Below, piece by piece: positions 25,281-33,694 of a DNA stretch of 41,602 bases (within the stretch, counting starts at the first letter, position 1; the number at the start of each line of letters is the position of its first letter). The notes beneath the pieces were generated by a model. That model did not search any database and had not been told where the DNA came from. It saw nothing but the letters and a program-made list of their open reading frames with translations. The stretch lies in the NCBI GenBank assembly GCA_949372955.1, contig CASIAX010000023.1, positions 1 to 41,602 on the forward strand. Reading direction: 5' to 3'. The DNA comes from SGZJ01 sp949372955. Its GTDB lineage: Bacteria; Bacteroidota; Bacteroidia; Flavobacteriales; Flavobacteriaceae. A program made the translations under genes and the position numbers.

Positions 25281-25706
25281 TTATAGCCTAATTATATAAT
25301 CTTGTTTTTGTAGTTTATTAACTTTTAAAATTAATATTCCAAAATAATAAAAATCTATACTTACTTGTATTTCATTTTTTTTAATCAACTTTTTCCAACA
25401 AGAATATTCATTCTTGAGTTTTATATTTTTTATTAATAAAATTGTGTTTTCTTTTTTTTTGCAATACTCTTCTAAAACTTCAGATACTTTATTAGATAAT
25501 ATATTTTCAATGGTATGGGTTAAAAACTGTTTATTGTAATAATCTACAAGCCTTAAGTTTAAGAAATGAATATTTTTTTTTAATATATGTTTTTTCTGTT
25601 TATAAATACATTCTGTCAGTAATTTGTAAACAACAGGTGAATGAACAGAGTATTGATTTGAAGAATTAAAATTATGACTTAAAAACCTTAAAACTTTATA
25701 AATCAT
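25281..25706 (-). CDS. Methyltransferase-like protein lacking the SAM-binding core
   Basis: The 141-residue protein resembles both ends of a flavobacterial O-methyltransferase-like family of roughly 240-250 residues that I recall from this position in related genomes. The N-terminus (LSHNFNSSNQYSVHSPVVYKLLT, about 9-31) matches its HSPFVY motif. The C-terminus (TILLIKNIKLKNEYSCWKKL, then IDFYYFGILIL and QDYIIRL) matches the last strands. The middle part, which should hold the glycine-rich SAM motif and acidic loop, is absent, with about 100 residues missing and the frame intact. Catalysis by the usual mechanism is therefore unlikely. It follows the DUF4105 gene by 5 bp. The family match is from memory and not checked by alignment. 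Confidence 0.65.
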   Translation of the reverse strand: MIYKVLRFLSHNFNSSNQYSVHSPVVYKLLTECIYKQKKHILKKNIHFLNLRLVDYYNKQFLTHTIENILSNKVSEVLEEYCKKKENTILLIKNIKLKNEYSCWKKLIKKNEIQVSIDFYYFGILILKVNKLQKQDYIIRL

Positions 25707-25711
25707 CAGGC

Positions 25712-26884
25712 TTATGAGTAAAACTTAATTAATTGTAAATATCTGAAAGCAAGGAATAAAAAAAGAGGATATAAACTTATATTAAAAACCTGAACTCCTG
25801 TTATAGAATGCAAGACGATTAATATTAATGACAATAGTAGTAACTTTAGGTATGCTATTTTCCATTTTTTATTAAGTACGTTAATTAATAGTATAAAATT
25901 TATTGGATTAGCCCATAGTAAATTATAATTAAATGCCGCTGTAGTATGGTCTGTAAAAAACCATAAAAATAGTAATAAACATCCTATGAATGAGGTTAAT
26001 ATATGAATAGATTCTAATGCTAAATGAATTTTTTTATTTTTTTTATTTCTATAATTTAGTAAGAATAAAGCTGTAAATATTAATAAAAAAATAAATAGAG
26101 GAGAAGTTAAAAAAATATTGAATGTTGATTTTTCAACATCTTTAACTTTATTTATAAATATAATATTTTCAATAAGTTTAACTTTTTCAATTTTTTTATC
26201 ATTGTTTGAATAACTGTAATAAGAAGAATTTAAATATTCAAATAAGTATTCAGGTAGAAAGGTGTTTTTTTCAGAATCTATTTGTTGATCTATATAAGAG
26301 CCTAGGCATATGTCAATACCTAATGAACCCCAGGAATTTTTGTTTATATTTTCATAAATCAAACTTCGGTATGAGTCCTTGTTTGAAGTTACTGACTCAT
26401 ATGTATTGTGATAATCGTATTGACTAAGTAAACCTTTAATTATGTCTTTTATAACTGTTGAACAATTATTATTAAAATAATCATAAAAATAATCTTTGTT
26501 TTCAGGTTTAGAATTAAAAATTAGTTTGTCTACTAACTTTTCTTTTAAATCATTTGGCAAGGATAAAACTTGTTCCTTTATGTATCTATCATTAGCTATG
26601 TAGCTAGATTTGAAATTTTCAAAATAACTAACTCCTAAGCTGTACTTTAAATACCCTTTAATAAAGTTAGAGTAGAATCTCGGATCATTATAATCATATA
26701 TTCCATAGTTAAAGACAAGGTCATATTTTTTTGTTTTGCTTTGTACTCTAATAGCGCTGTGACCAAAGGAATCATTTAATGAATTTCCAGGACCAATAGT
26801 TAGTATACTTACAGTATAATCTTCAGTCTGGCCAACTAGTGTCGTTGATAAAAAAAATAAAAATGTGAATATGATATTCCTCAT
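25712..26884 (-). CDS. DUF4105 (Lnb N-terminal periplasmic domain) membrane protein
   Basis: A signal peptide (residues 1-19, ending LVGQ) is followed by a periplasmic domain with SILTIGPGNSLNDSFGHSAIRV and YDLVFNYGIYDYNDPRFYSNFI. The later motif FNNNCSTVIKDII supplies the conserved Cys. The GHSAIRV and NNCST pair suggests a papain-like His/Cys arrangement, as proposed for DUF4105/Lnb-type domains. From about residue 255 to 390 there are five hydrophobic helices. The 390-residue layout fits the Bacteroidota DUF4105 family; the substrate is unknown. It is 3 bp downstream of the PorV-like gene and 5 bp upstream of the methyltransferase-like gene, so all three are likely co-transcribed. Confidence 0.88.
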   Translation of the reverse strand: MRNIIFTFLFFLSTTLVGQTEDYTVSILTIGPGNSLNDSFGHSAIRVQSKTKKYDLVFNYGIYDYNDPRFYSNFIKGYLKYSLGVSYFENFKSSYIANDRYIKEQVLSLPNDLKEKLVDKLIFNSKPENKDYFYDYFNNNCSTVIKDIIKGLLSQYDYHNTYESVTSNKDSYRSLIYENINKNSWGSLGIDICLGSYIDQQIDSEKNTFLPEYLFEYLNSSYYSYSNNDKKIEKVKLIENIIFINKVKDVEKSTFNIFLTSPLFIFLLIFTALFLLNYRNKKNKKIHLALESIHILTSFIGCLLLFLWFFTDHTTAAFNYNLLWANPINFILLINVLNKKWKIAYLKLLLLSLILIVLHSITGVQVFNISLYPLFLFLAFRYLQLIKFYS

Positions 26885-26887
26885 AAT

Positions 26888-27955
26888 TTATTTAAATATA
26901 TTAAAATCAACTTTTAAAGAAAATATGTTAGAGTATAAAGCTACACTTTGATCACCTACATCAGTAAATGCGTAATCAATTTCTATATCTTTATATTTAA
27001 AACCTACTCCAAAATTAGGTTGCATTGTCAAGTTAGTGCTATTGTCAAATTCAATCTCATTTTGAAAATTACCCAACCCTAACCTTAAAAAAACTATATC
27101 TGTATAGCCAAGCTGTAGCCCAATTGCGGGGTTTATACTTGCAAATTCTGTAGAAATCACACTATTGTCTTGCTCAAACTTCATTATTAAATCAAAACTT
27201 GTTAATAAACTATAATCATAATTAAAAGTGTGAATTTTTGAAATTCCAAATTGAATTTTAGGTATTGTAATTTCAGTTGAATTTGGTACTTCTTGATTTT
27301 GACCATCAATAGCATTTTGAATATCATTCAGTCTACTTTCATTTATAGACCATGAGTTGTAAGTAGTTGTAATGTCTCTAGCCATTAATCCAAATTTCCA
27401 GTTGTTTTTAGTTTTGAGCTGAATACCCATATCAAAACCAAAACCCCATGATGTAGCAAAGTCACCAATAATTCTTCTAATTATTTTTGCATTAATGCCA
27501 TAGCTAATATCTTTTGTTAGCATTTTTCTAGCATACGAAACAATAAATCCATAGTCAACCGCAGAAAATAAGTTTATTCTATCATAATTAATATTGCCTT
27601 GTTCGTCAATAAGTTGAGTTGTATCTAGTATATCATCTACTCCAAATCTAATCATTGAAAAACCAATTGTAGATTGCTTATCAATTGATGATGCATAGGC
27701 TAAATAATTATAATTAGCAATGTTTGCGAAATAATTAGAATGCATTAGAGAAATTTCCGTTTTATCAATATTTATTAGTCCAGCAGGATTCCAATATCCA
27801 GAGTTAACCCCACTTATTGAAGATGTAACTGCACCACTCATTGAAATTGAAGCAGCATCTACTCCTATATTCATAAACTCATTTGAGTATTTTGAATTGT
27901 TCTGAGAGTAACTTGTTACTAAAAAAAAGAATATTAAAAATCTAAAAACTTTCAT
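26888..27955 (-). CDS. PorV/PorQ family outer membrane beta-barrel protein
   Basis: A signal peptide (about residues 1-17, ending TSYSQ) is followed by the family N-terminal pattern FMNIGVDAASISMSGAVTSS and SGYWNPAGLINIDKTEISLMHSNY. The remaining sequence alternates as in a FadL-like outer membrane barrel and ends in a strand (NIFSLKVDFNIFK). PorV and PorQ are T9SS parts: PorV shuttles cargo to the sortase PorU. At 355 residues this could be a paralogue rather than true PorV, and which one cannot be decided. A T9SS-type adhesin at the left end of the window is a potential client of the system. It heads an operon with DUF4105. Confidence 0.82.
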   Translation of the reverse strand: MKVFRFLIFFFLVTSYSQNNSKYSNEFMNIGVDAASISMSGAVTSSISGVNSGYWNPAGLINIDKTEISLMHSNYFANIANYNYLAYASSIDKQSTIGFSMIRFGVDDILDTTQLIDEQGNINYDRINLFSAVDYGFIVSYARKMLTKDISYGINAKIIRRIIGDFATSWGFGFDMGIQLKTKNNWKFGLMARDITTTYNSWSINESRLNDIQNAIDGQNQEVPNSTEITIPKIQFGISKIHTFNYDYSLLTSFDLIMKFEQDNSVISTEFASINPAIGLQLGYTDIVFLRLGLGNFQNEIEFDNSTNLTMQPNFGVGFKYKDIEIDYAFTDVGDQSVALYSNIFSLKVDFNIFK

Positions 27956-28005
27956 ACTTTAAAAACAAACTAAACTAAAGCTTATTGTGTATATAATAAT
28001 TATTA

Positions 28006-28013
28006 CAAAATTA
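28006..28013 (-). promoter_or_regulatory. -7 element (TAATTTTG) for the PorV/PorQ-like operon
   Basis: TAATTTTG on the minus strand matches TAnnTTTG 50 nt upstream of the ATG at 27955. No matching TTG was identified, and the leader is longer than for other promoters here, so support is modest. Confidence 0.35.
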
Positions 28014-28043
28014 GTTTATTACTTTTACATTTAAATTATTATT

Positions 28044-28754
28044 ATGATAAAACATGTTCCAAACCTTTTCACCCTTGCTAATCTTTTCTGTGGGTGTTTA
28101 GCAACAGTATTTTTGTTTGAAAATAATATTAATGTTAATACAGTTACATTAATTATTTGCTTAGGAATTTTTTTTGATTTATTGGATGGTTTCTTGGCAA
28201 GAAAACTTAATGTTCAATCTAAATTAGGTTTAGAGTTAGATTCTTTAGCGGATTTAATTACAAGTGGTTTGATCCCAGGCATAATTATTTTTAGATTATT
28301 TAAGAATACATCTGCTGCAGAACTTTCATTTATTTCTGCTGAATGGATTGCGTATTTTGCATTTTTTATTACTATGGCTTCAGCCTACAGGCTAGCAAAT
28401 TTTAACACCAAAGATTCTACTACAAATTATTTTATAGGTTTACCAGTTCCTGCAAATACCATAATGATATTGTCATTATTTTTGGTATCAGAATTAAGTG
28501 CTAACTCATTTGTTGTAGAGCTAATTATAAATAAATATTTCCTAATTAGCCTAGTTATTATTTCAAGCTTTTTAATGAATTCAAATTTAAAATTTATTTC
28601 ATTTAAATTCAATAACTATTTATTTAATAAAGAAAACAATAGTCGTTACTTTTTAATTCTAAGTTCTATAATACTATTTGTTTTATTAGGTTATATATCA
28701 ATACCTCTAATTTTCTTGGTATATTTTGTGGTATCAATCTTTACCTTGAGGTAA
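28044..28754 (+). CDS. pssA: CDP-diacylglycerol--serine O-phosphatidyltransferase
   Basis: The enzyme condenses CDP-diacylglycerol with serine to give phosphatidylserine, the precursor of phosphatidylethanolamine. The CDP-alcohol phosphotransferase motif is perfect: Asp45, Asp48-Gly49, Ala52-Arg53, Gly62, Asp66 and Asp70. The N-terminus IKHVPNLFTLANLFCGCLAT is typical of the serine-specific type II enzyme, and six to eight membrane helices follow. At 236 residues it is standard. A phosphatidylserine decarboxylase gene is not in the window. The gene ends 9 bp from the convergent lptB stop, with no obvious terminator. Confidence 0.93.
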   Translation: MIKHVPNLFTLANLFCGCLATVFLFENNINVNTVTLIICLGIFFDLLDGFLARKLNVQSKLGLELDSLADLITSGLIPGIIIFRLFKNTSAAELSFISAEWIAYFAFFITMASAYRLANFNTKDSTTNYFIGLPVPANTIMILSLFLVSELSANSFVVELIINKYFLISLVIISSFLMNSNLKFISFKFNNYLFNKENNSRYFLILSSIILFVLLGYISIPLIFLVYFVVSIFTLR

Positions 28755-28763
28755 ATATTTTAT

Positions 28764-29504
28764 TTAAAGGTTTAGATTTTTTTTTCTCAATTCAAAGTTT
28801 TGACCTAAGTATACTTTTCTAACCATTTCATCTTCTGCTAACTCTTCAGGTTTACCATCCTTTAATATGTTTCCTTCAAACATTAAATATGTTCTATCGG
28901 TTATTGCTAATGTTTCCTGGACATTATGATCTGTAATTAAAATACCTATATTTTTTTTTGTCAATTTAGATATTATTCTTTGAATGTCTTCAACAGCTAC
29001 TGGGTCTACTCCAGCAAATGGTTCATCTAATAAAATAAAGCTTGGATCAGTAGCTAATGCCCTAGCAATTTCAGTTCTTCTTCTTTCACCACCTGAAAGT
29101 AAATCTCCTCTATTTTTTCTAATATGGTTTAATCCAAATTCATCTATCAAAGATTCCATTTTTTCTAATTGTTGTTTTTTTGAAAGCTTTGTAAGCTGTA
29201 ATACACTTAGAATATTATCCTCTACACTTAATTTTCTAAAAACTGATGCTTCTTGAGCCAAATACCCTATTCCACTTTGAGCTCGCTTATACATTGGAAA
29301 ACTAGTAATTTCTTCGTTATCAAGAAAAATATTACCTCCATTTGGTTTAATTAAACCGACAATCATGTAAAAAGAGGTTGTTTTACCGGCGCCATTTGGT
29401 CCTAAAAGCCCAACTATTTCACCCTGATTTACAGTCAATGAAATGTCTTTTACAACTTTTTTCCCATTATATGATTTCATTAAATTTTGAGCTTTTAATA
29501 TCAT
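28764..29504 (-). CDS. lptB: LPS export ABC transporter ATP-binding protein
   Basis: LptB is the ATPase that powers LPS extraction by LptFG. Walker A is GPNGAGKTT at residues 35-43, followed by the Q-loop GIGYLAQEASVFRKLSVEDN, which is diagnostic of LptB. The signature is LLSGGERRRTEIARAL and Walker B with its Glu is FILLDEPFAGVDP. The H-loop is ITDHNVQETL. The length of 246 is normal. It overlaps the tatC stop by 4 bp (ATGA), implying translational coupling. Together with kdsD at the head of this operon it forms an LPS-related unit with tatC between them. Confidence 0.95.
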   Translation of the reverse strand: MILKAQNLMKSYNGKKVVKDISLTVNQGEIVGLLGPNGAGKTTSFYMIVGLIKPNGGNIFLDNEEITSFPMYKRAQSGIGYLAQEASVFRKLSVEDNILSVLQLTKLSKKQQLEKMESLIDEFGLNHIRKNRGDLLSGGERRRTEIARALATDPSFILLDEPFAGVDPVAVEDIQRIISKLTKKNIGILITDHNVQETLAITDRTYLMFEGNILKDGKPEELAEDEMVRKVYLGQNFELRKKNLNL

Positions 29505-30310
29505 TTATTTGTTTTTAAATCCTTTTTTATTACAAATCTGGATATGGATATGCTTATTTGATATAAAATTAGTATTGGAATAGCAACAATTATTTGACTT
29601 GCGACATCAGGAGGTGTTATTATTGCTGCTAATATTAACACAGCTATTAAAGCATATTTTCTATATCTAATTAAAATATCCGGGGTTACTAAGCCAACTT
29701 TTGTTAAAAAATACATAATTATAGGCAGTTCGAATACTATTCCACATGCTAATGATGATGACCTGACTAATCCAATGAATGAACTTAGATCAATTTCATT
29801 TAACACTTCTTTAGATACTTGATAAGAACCCAAGAAATTAATAGAGAAAGGGGTAACTACATAATAACCAAATAAAACTCCAGTAAAAAACAACAATGAA
29901 GAAATAAAGATAAATCCTCTTGATCTTTTTCTTTCATTTTCATGCATACCTGGACTTATAAATTTCCATAATTCATAAATTACATATGGAAAAGAAATGA
30001 TAAATCCACCTATTATTGAAGTCCAAATATGAGCAGAGAACTGACCAGCCATAGTTCTATTTTGAATGACAAAAGGAAACTCTTCACCGCAAAAGTGAGT
30101 TTCTATATTTACAAAAGTTGCAGCGTTACAAAGAAACTTATAAGTAGGAAAAGATAATTTTTTTGGACCAAATATTATTACATCAAAAATAAATTCTTTA
30201 AAAATAAAACAAACACACGCCATAACCATTACAGCTACTAATGATCTAATGATATTCCATCTGAGTTCCTCTAAGTGATCTAAAAAAGACATTTCATTAT
30301 TGCTATTCAT
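29501..30310 (-). CDS. tatC: Sec-independent protein translocase TatC
   Basis: TatC is the receptor for twin-arginine signal peptides. The N-terminus MSFLDHLEELRWNIIRSL is the signature, followed by six membrane helices and the conserved segments SFPYVIYELWKFISPGMHENERK and VFELPIIMYFLTKVGLVTP. The first periplasmic loop carries an insertion of about 40 residues (after FGPKKLSFPTYKFLC) with two cysteines, which to my knowledge is common in Bacteroidota. At 269 residues it is near the usual size. TatA-type partners are not in the window. It is 5 bp downstream of kdsD. Confidence 0.95.
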   Translation of the reverse strand: MNSNNEMSFLDHLEELRWNIIRSLVAVMVMACVCFIFKEFIFDVIIFGPKKLSFPTYKFLCNAATFVNIETHFCGEEFPFVIQNRTMAGQFSAHIWTSIIGGFIISFPYVIYELWKFISPGMHENERKRSRGFIFISSLLFFTGVLFGYYVVTPFSINFLGSYQVSKEVLNEIDLSSFIGLVRSSSLACGIVFELPIIMYFLTKVGLVTPDILIRYRKYALIAVLILAAIITPPDVASQIIVAIPILILYQISISISRFVIKKDLKTNK

Positions 30311-30315
30311 AATCT

Positions 30316-31287
30316 CTATATTATTCCTTCTTTAATAATATTTTGTATGTGTATAACTCCGTAATATTTATTGTTTTTTTTAACAATTAGATGAGATATT
30401 TTTTTTGATTTCATAATTTTTAAAGCTTCAACTGCCATTAAATTTGAGTTAATAACAAAAGGTTCTTTTGTCATTATTTCTTTAGCTTTAACCATTGCTA
30501 TATCTAAGCTTTTTACTAATTGTCTTCTTAAATCTCCATCAGTTATTATTCCCATGATATCATTTTTATCATCCAATACAACTACTGCTCCTAACATTTT
30601 TTCTGACATTTCAACTATTACATTACTGATGTTGGAATTAATATTGATTTCTGGCTTTTCTTGTGTGTTAATTATATCTTCTACTTTTAAATACAATTTT
30701 TTCCCTAAGCTACCACCTGGATGATATTTCGCAAAATCTTTAGATCCAAAACCTCTGAGCTTTAACAGTGTTACCGCTAAGGCATCACCAATTACTAACT
30801 GGGCTGTAGTACTAGTAGTCGGAGCTAAATTATTTGGACATGCTTCTTTTTCAACTTTAGAATTTAAAATAAAGTCTGCATTTAGTGCTAAAAAGGAATC
30901 AATATCACCAGTTATTGCTATTAATTTATTCGAGTTACTAGATTTGATAAAAGGGATAAGTGCTTTAATTTCAGGAGTATTACCACTTTTAGAAATACAA
31001 ATGACGATATCATTTTTTTGAATTAGACCTAAATCTCCATGAATTGCATCTGCAGCATGCATAAAAATAGAAGGAGTACCAGTTGAATTAAACGTTGCTA
31101 CTATTTTTTGTGCAATAATTGCACTTTTTCCTATCCCACTGACTATGACTCTTCCTTCTGATTTAAGAATCAGCTGTATAGAATTAACAAAGTCAATATT
31201 TATATATTTATTTAAATCACTGATGCTATTACTCTGTAAATCAATAGTTTCTTTAATTATATTTAATATTGATTGATTTGAATTCAA
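30316..31287 (-). CDS. kdsD: D-arabinose 5-phosphate isomerase (KdsD/KpsF family)
   Basis: The enzyme converts ribulose 5-phosphate to arabinose 5-phosphate, the first committed step toward Kdo. The SIS domain (about 1-200) shows RVIVSGIGKSAIIAQKIVATFNSTGTP, HAADAIHGDLG and CISKSGNTPEIK. Two CBS domains follow (EDIINTQ, VVVLDDKNDIMGIITDGDLRR and AKEIMTKEPFVI). Its 323 residues match. It starts at a TTG (31287), with a stop three codons upstream and no nearby ATG; the family N-terminus supports this start. The gene probably feeds the Kdo of LPS, linking it to the Kdo-kinase-like gene at 10930. Confidence 0.94.
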   Translation of the reverse strand: MNSNQSILNIIKETIDLQSNSISDLNKYINIDFVNSIQLILKSEGRVIVSGIGKSAIIAQKIVATFNSTGTPSIFMHAADAIHGDLGLIQKNDIVICISKSGNTPEIKALIPFIKSSNSNKLIAITGDIDSFLALNADFILNSKVEKEACPNNLAPTTSTTAQLVIGDALAVTLLKLRGFGSKDFAKYHPGGSLGKKLYLKVEDIINTQEKPEININSNISNVIVEMSEKMLGAVVVLDDKNDIMGIITDGDLRRQLVKSLDIAMVKAKEIMTKEPFVINSNLMAVEALKIMKSKKISHLIVKKNNKYYGVIHIQNIIKEGII

Positions 31288-31443
31288 ATTTTTTTAGTTT
31301 TAGTTTTTTAATAATTTACTTAAACACTATATTTATTATGTACAAAAAAACAAAATTTTTATCAGACTCTAATTTTTTATCAAGATAATATATTTATTAA
31401 AGACAATTGAGTTGTAATAATTTTTTTAAATTTTAAACAAATA

Positions 31444-33630
31444 TTGAAACATAATCTTCATTTAGAGTTAAAAAAATATTTTGGTTTTAATCATTTTAAA
31501 GGATTACAAGAAGTTGTAATTAAAAGCCTGCTTGACGGACAAGATACTTTTGTAATAATGCCAACAGGTGGCGGTAAGTCTTTGTGTTACCAGTTACCTG
31601 CCTTGATAAAAGAAGGAACAGCAATAGTAGTTTCTCCATTAATTGCTCTTATGAAAAATCAAGTTGATTCTATTAGATCAATTTCAAATGAAGCTTCAGT
31701 TGCACATGTGTTAAATTCTTCTCTAAGTAAGACCGAAATTGATACTGTAAAAATGGATATCTCCAGCGGGAAAACTAAACTGCTTTATATGGCTCCAGAG
31801 TCATTATCAAAAGAGTCAAATATTGAATTTTTAAAAAAACAAAATATTTCATTCATGGCAGTTGATGAAGCTCACTGCATAAGTGAGTGGGGACATGATT
31901 TTAGACCTGACTATAGAAATTTAAGAAATATATTAGATAAATTAGATAAAGAAATTCCAATTATTGGATTGACAGCAACTGCTACAGAAAAGGTTCAAGA
32001 GGATATAATAAAAAATTTAAAAATATCAGGTGCTAATACATTTAAGGCGTCTTTTAATAGACCTAACTTATACTATGAAGTTAGAACAAAGGATAATGAA
32101 GTTGAAAAGGACATAATAAAATATATCAAAAATAATATTGGTAAATCCGGAATAATCTATTGTTTAAGTAGAAAGAAGGTTGAGGAGATATCTTATTTAT
32201 TACAAGTTAATGAGTTAAACGCCTTACCCTATCATGCTGGTTTAGACTCAAAAACAAGAGCTAAACATCAAGATATGTTTTTGATGGAAGATGTTGATAT
32301 TATTGTTGCTACAATAGCTTTTGGAATGGGTATTGACAAGCCAGATGTTCGTTTTGTAATACATCATGATATTCCAAAAAGTATTGAAAGTTATTACCAA
32401 GAAACCGGTAGAGCTGGTCGTGATGGAGGAGAAGGACATTGCATAGCTTATTATGCATATAAAGATATTGAAAAGTTAGAAAAATTCATGTCTGGAAAAC
32501 CTGTTGCTGAACAAGAAATTGGTCATGCTCTTTTACAAGAAATGGTTTCCTATGCGGAAACATCAATTTCTAGAAGAAAATTTATATTGCATTATTTTGG
32601 TGAAGAATTTGATAATGACACTGGTGATGGTGGCATGTTGGATGATAATATGAAGTTTCCTAAACCAAAGTCGGAAGCTAAGTCAGATGTTCTTAATATT
32701 ATTAAGATAATAAATCAAACTAAAGAAATATATAAATCAAAAGATTTAGTTGATATTTTAGTTGGTAAAGAAAATGCATTAATTAAATCCCACAGCATTA
32801 GAAATAGCTCATTATTTTCAATTGGAAATGATAAGCCATATGAGTATTGGATGGCTTTGATTAGGCAATGTATAGTTGCTCGATATTTGAAAAAAGAGAT
32901 AGAAACCTATGGAATTGTTAAAATCACTGAAATGGGTTTTAAATTTTTAAATAAACCTGTGTCTTTCATGATGACAAAAGATCATCATTATACAGGTCAG
33001 TCTGTTAAAAATAACTTCACTAAAAGTTCAAATATTTCCGGAGATGATATTTTATTAAAAATGTTAAAGAATCTAAGGAAAGATGTTGCTCATAAGTTAA
33101 AGATACCTCCGTTCGTAATTTTTCAAGATCCCTCCTTGAACGATATGACTTTAAAATACCCTACAACAATCGCTGAAATGTCTACTATTCATGGTGTAGG
33201 TGAGGGTAAGTCTAAAAAATATGGTCCAGAATTTATTGAACTAATAACAAATTATGTAAATGAAAATAATATTGCTACAAAGGAAGATGTAGTAGTAAAA
33301 TCTACTGGTTCAAATTCTGCTTTAAAACTATATATAATTCAAAGTATTGACAGAAAACTTCCTCTTGATGATATTGTTTCTGCTAAGTCACTAAATATGA
33401 TAGATTTTATAAAAGAGATGGAAGTAATTGTTTATTCTGGCACAAAGCTAAACATAAAGTATTGGATTGATTACTTATTTGACGAAGATCAACAAGAAGA
33501 GCTTGGTGAATACTTTATGGAAGCTGAGTCAGATGATATAAAATTAGCAATTGACGAATTTGAAGGTGATTATGAGGAGGAAGACCTTAGACTCTTTAGA
33601 ATTAAATTCTTGAGTGAAGTTGCAAATTAA
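31444..33630 (+). CDS. recQ: ATP-dependent DNA helicase RecQ
   Basis: RecQ unwinds DNA 3' to 5' in recombination and fork repair. Helicase motifs are intact: MPTGGGKSLCYQLPA (Walker A, 39-53), VDEAHCISEWGHDFR, GLTATAT, IATIAFGMGIDKPDVRFV and QETGRAGRDG. The region following (ISRRKFILHYFGEEFDNDTG) corresponds to the zinc-binding domain but lacks the four cysteines of E. coli RecQ. An HRDC-like domain is at about 525-610 and an extra C-terminal helix-turn-helix-like region ends at 728. The predicted start is a TTG at 31444, giving a family-like N-terminus; the region upstream has a stop at 31408. No exact TAnnTTTG element was seen in the 156-bp gap before it. Confidence 0.95.
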   Translation: MKHNLHLELKKYFGFNHFKGLQEVVIKSLLDGQDTFVIMPTGGGKSLCYQLPALIKEGTAIVVSPLIALMKNQVDSIRSISNEASVAHVLNSSLSKTEIDTVKMDISSGKTKLLYMAPESLSKESNIEFLKKQNISFMAVDEAHCISEWGHDFRPDYRNLRNILDKLDKEIPIIGLTATATEKVQEDIIKNLKISGANTFKASFNRPNLYYEVRTKDNEVEKDIIKYIKNNIGKSGIIYCLSRKKVEEISYLLQVNELNALPYHAGLDSKTRAKHQDMFLMEDVDIIVATIAFGMGIDKPDVRFVIHHDIPKSIESYYQETGRAGRDGGEGHCIAYYAYKDIEKLEKFMSGKPVAEQEIGHALLQEMVSYAETSISRRKFILHYFGEEFDNDTGDGGMLDDNMKFPKPKSEAKSDVLNIIKIINQTKEIYKSKDLVDILVGKENALIKSHSIRNSSLFSIGNDKPYEYWMALIRQCIVARYLKKEIETYGIVKITEMGFKFLNKPVSFMMTKDHHYTGQSVKNNFTKSSNISGDDILLKMLKNLRKDVAHKLKIPPFVIFQDPSLNDMTLKYPTTIAEMSTIHGVGEGKSKKYGPEFIELITNYVNENNIATKEDVVVKSTGSNSALKLYIIQSIDRKLPLDDIVSAKSLNMIDFIKEMEVIVYSGTKLNIKYWIDYLFDEDQQEELGEYFMEAESDDIKLAIDEFEGDYEEEDLRLFRIKFLSEVAN

Positions 33631-33665
33631 TACAATTCTGTTTATCAATAGATTAACTAATATTG

Positions 33666-33673
33666 TATCTTCG
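33666..33673 (+). promoter_or_regulatory. Possible variant -7 element (TATCTTCG) for the immunophilin gene
   Basis: TATCTTCG differs from TAnnTTTG by one base and lies 21 nt upstream of the ATG at 33695. The -33 part is not evident, so this is tentative. Confidence 0.3.
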
Positions 33674-33694
33674 CGCACAAAATAAAACTATATT

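Noticed and set aside
31288..31443. Hidden small RNA or gene in the 156-bp gap between kdsD and recQ
   Set aside because: The region is very AT-rich, with no open frame of note, hairpin or promoter element that stood out.
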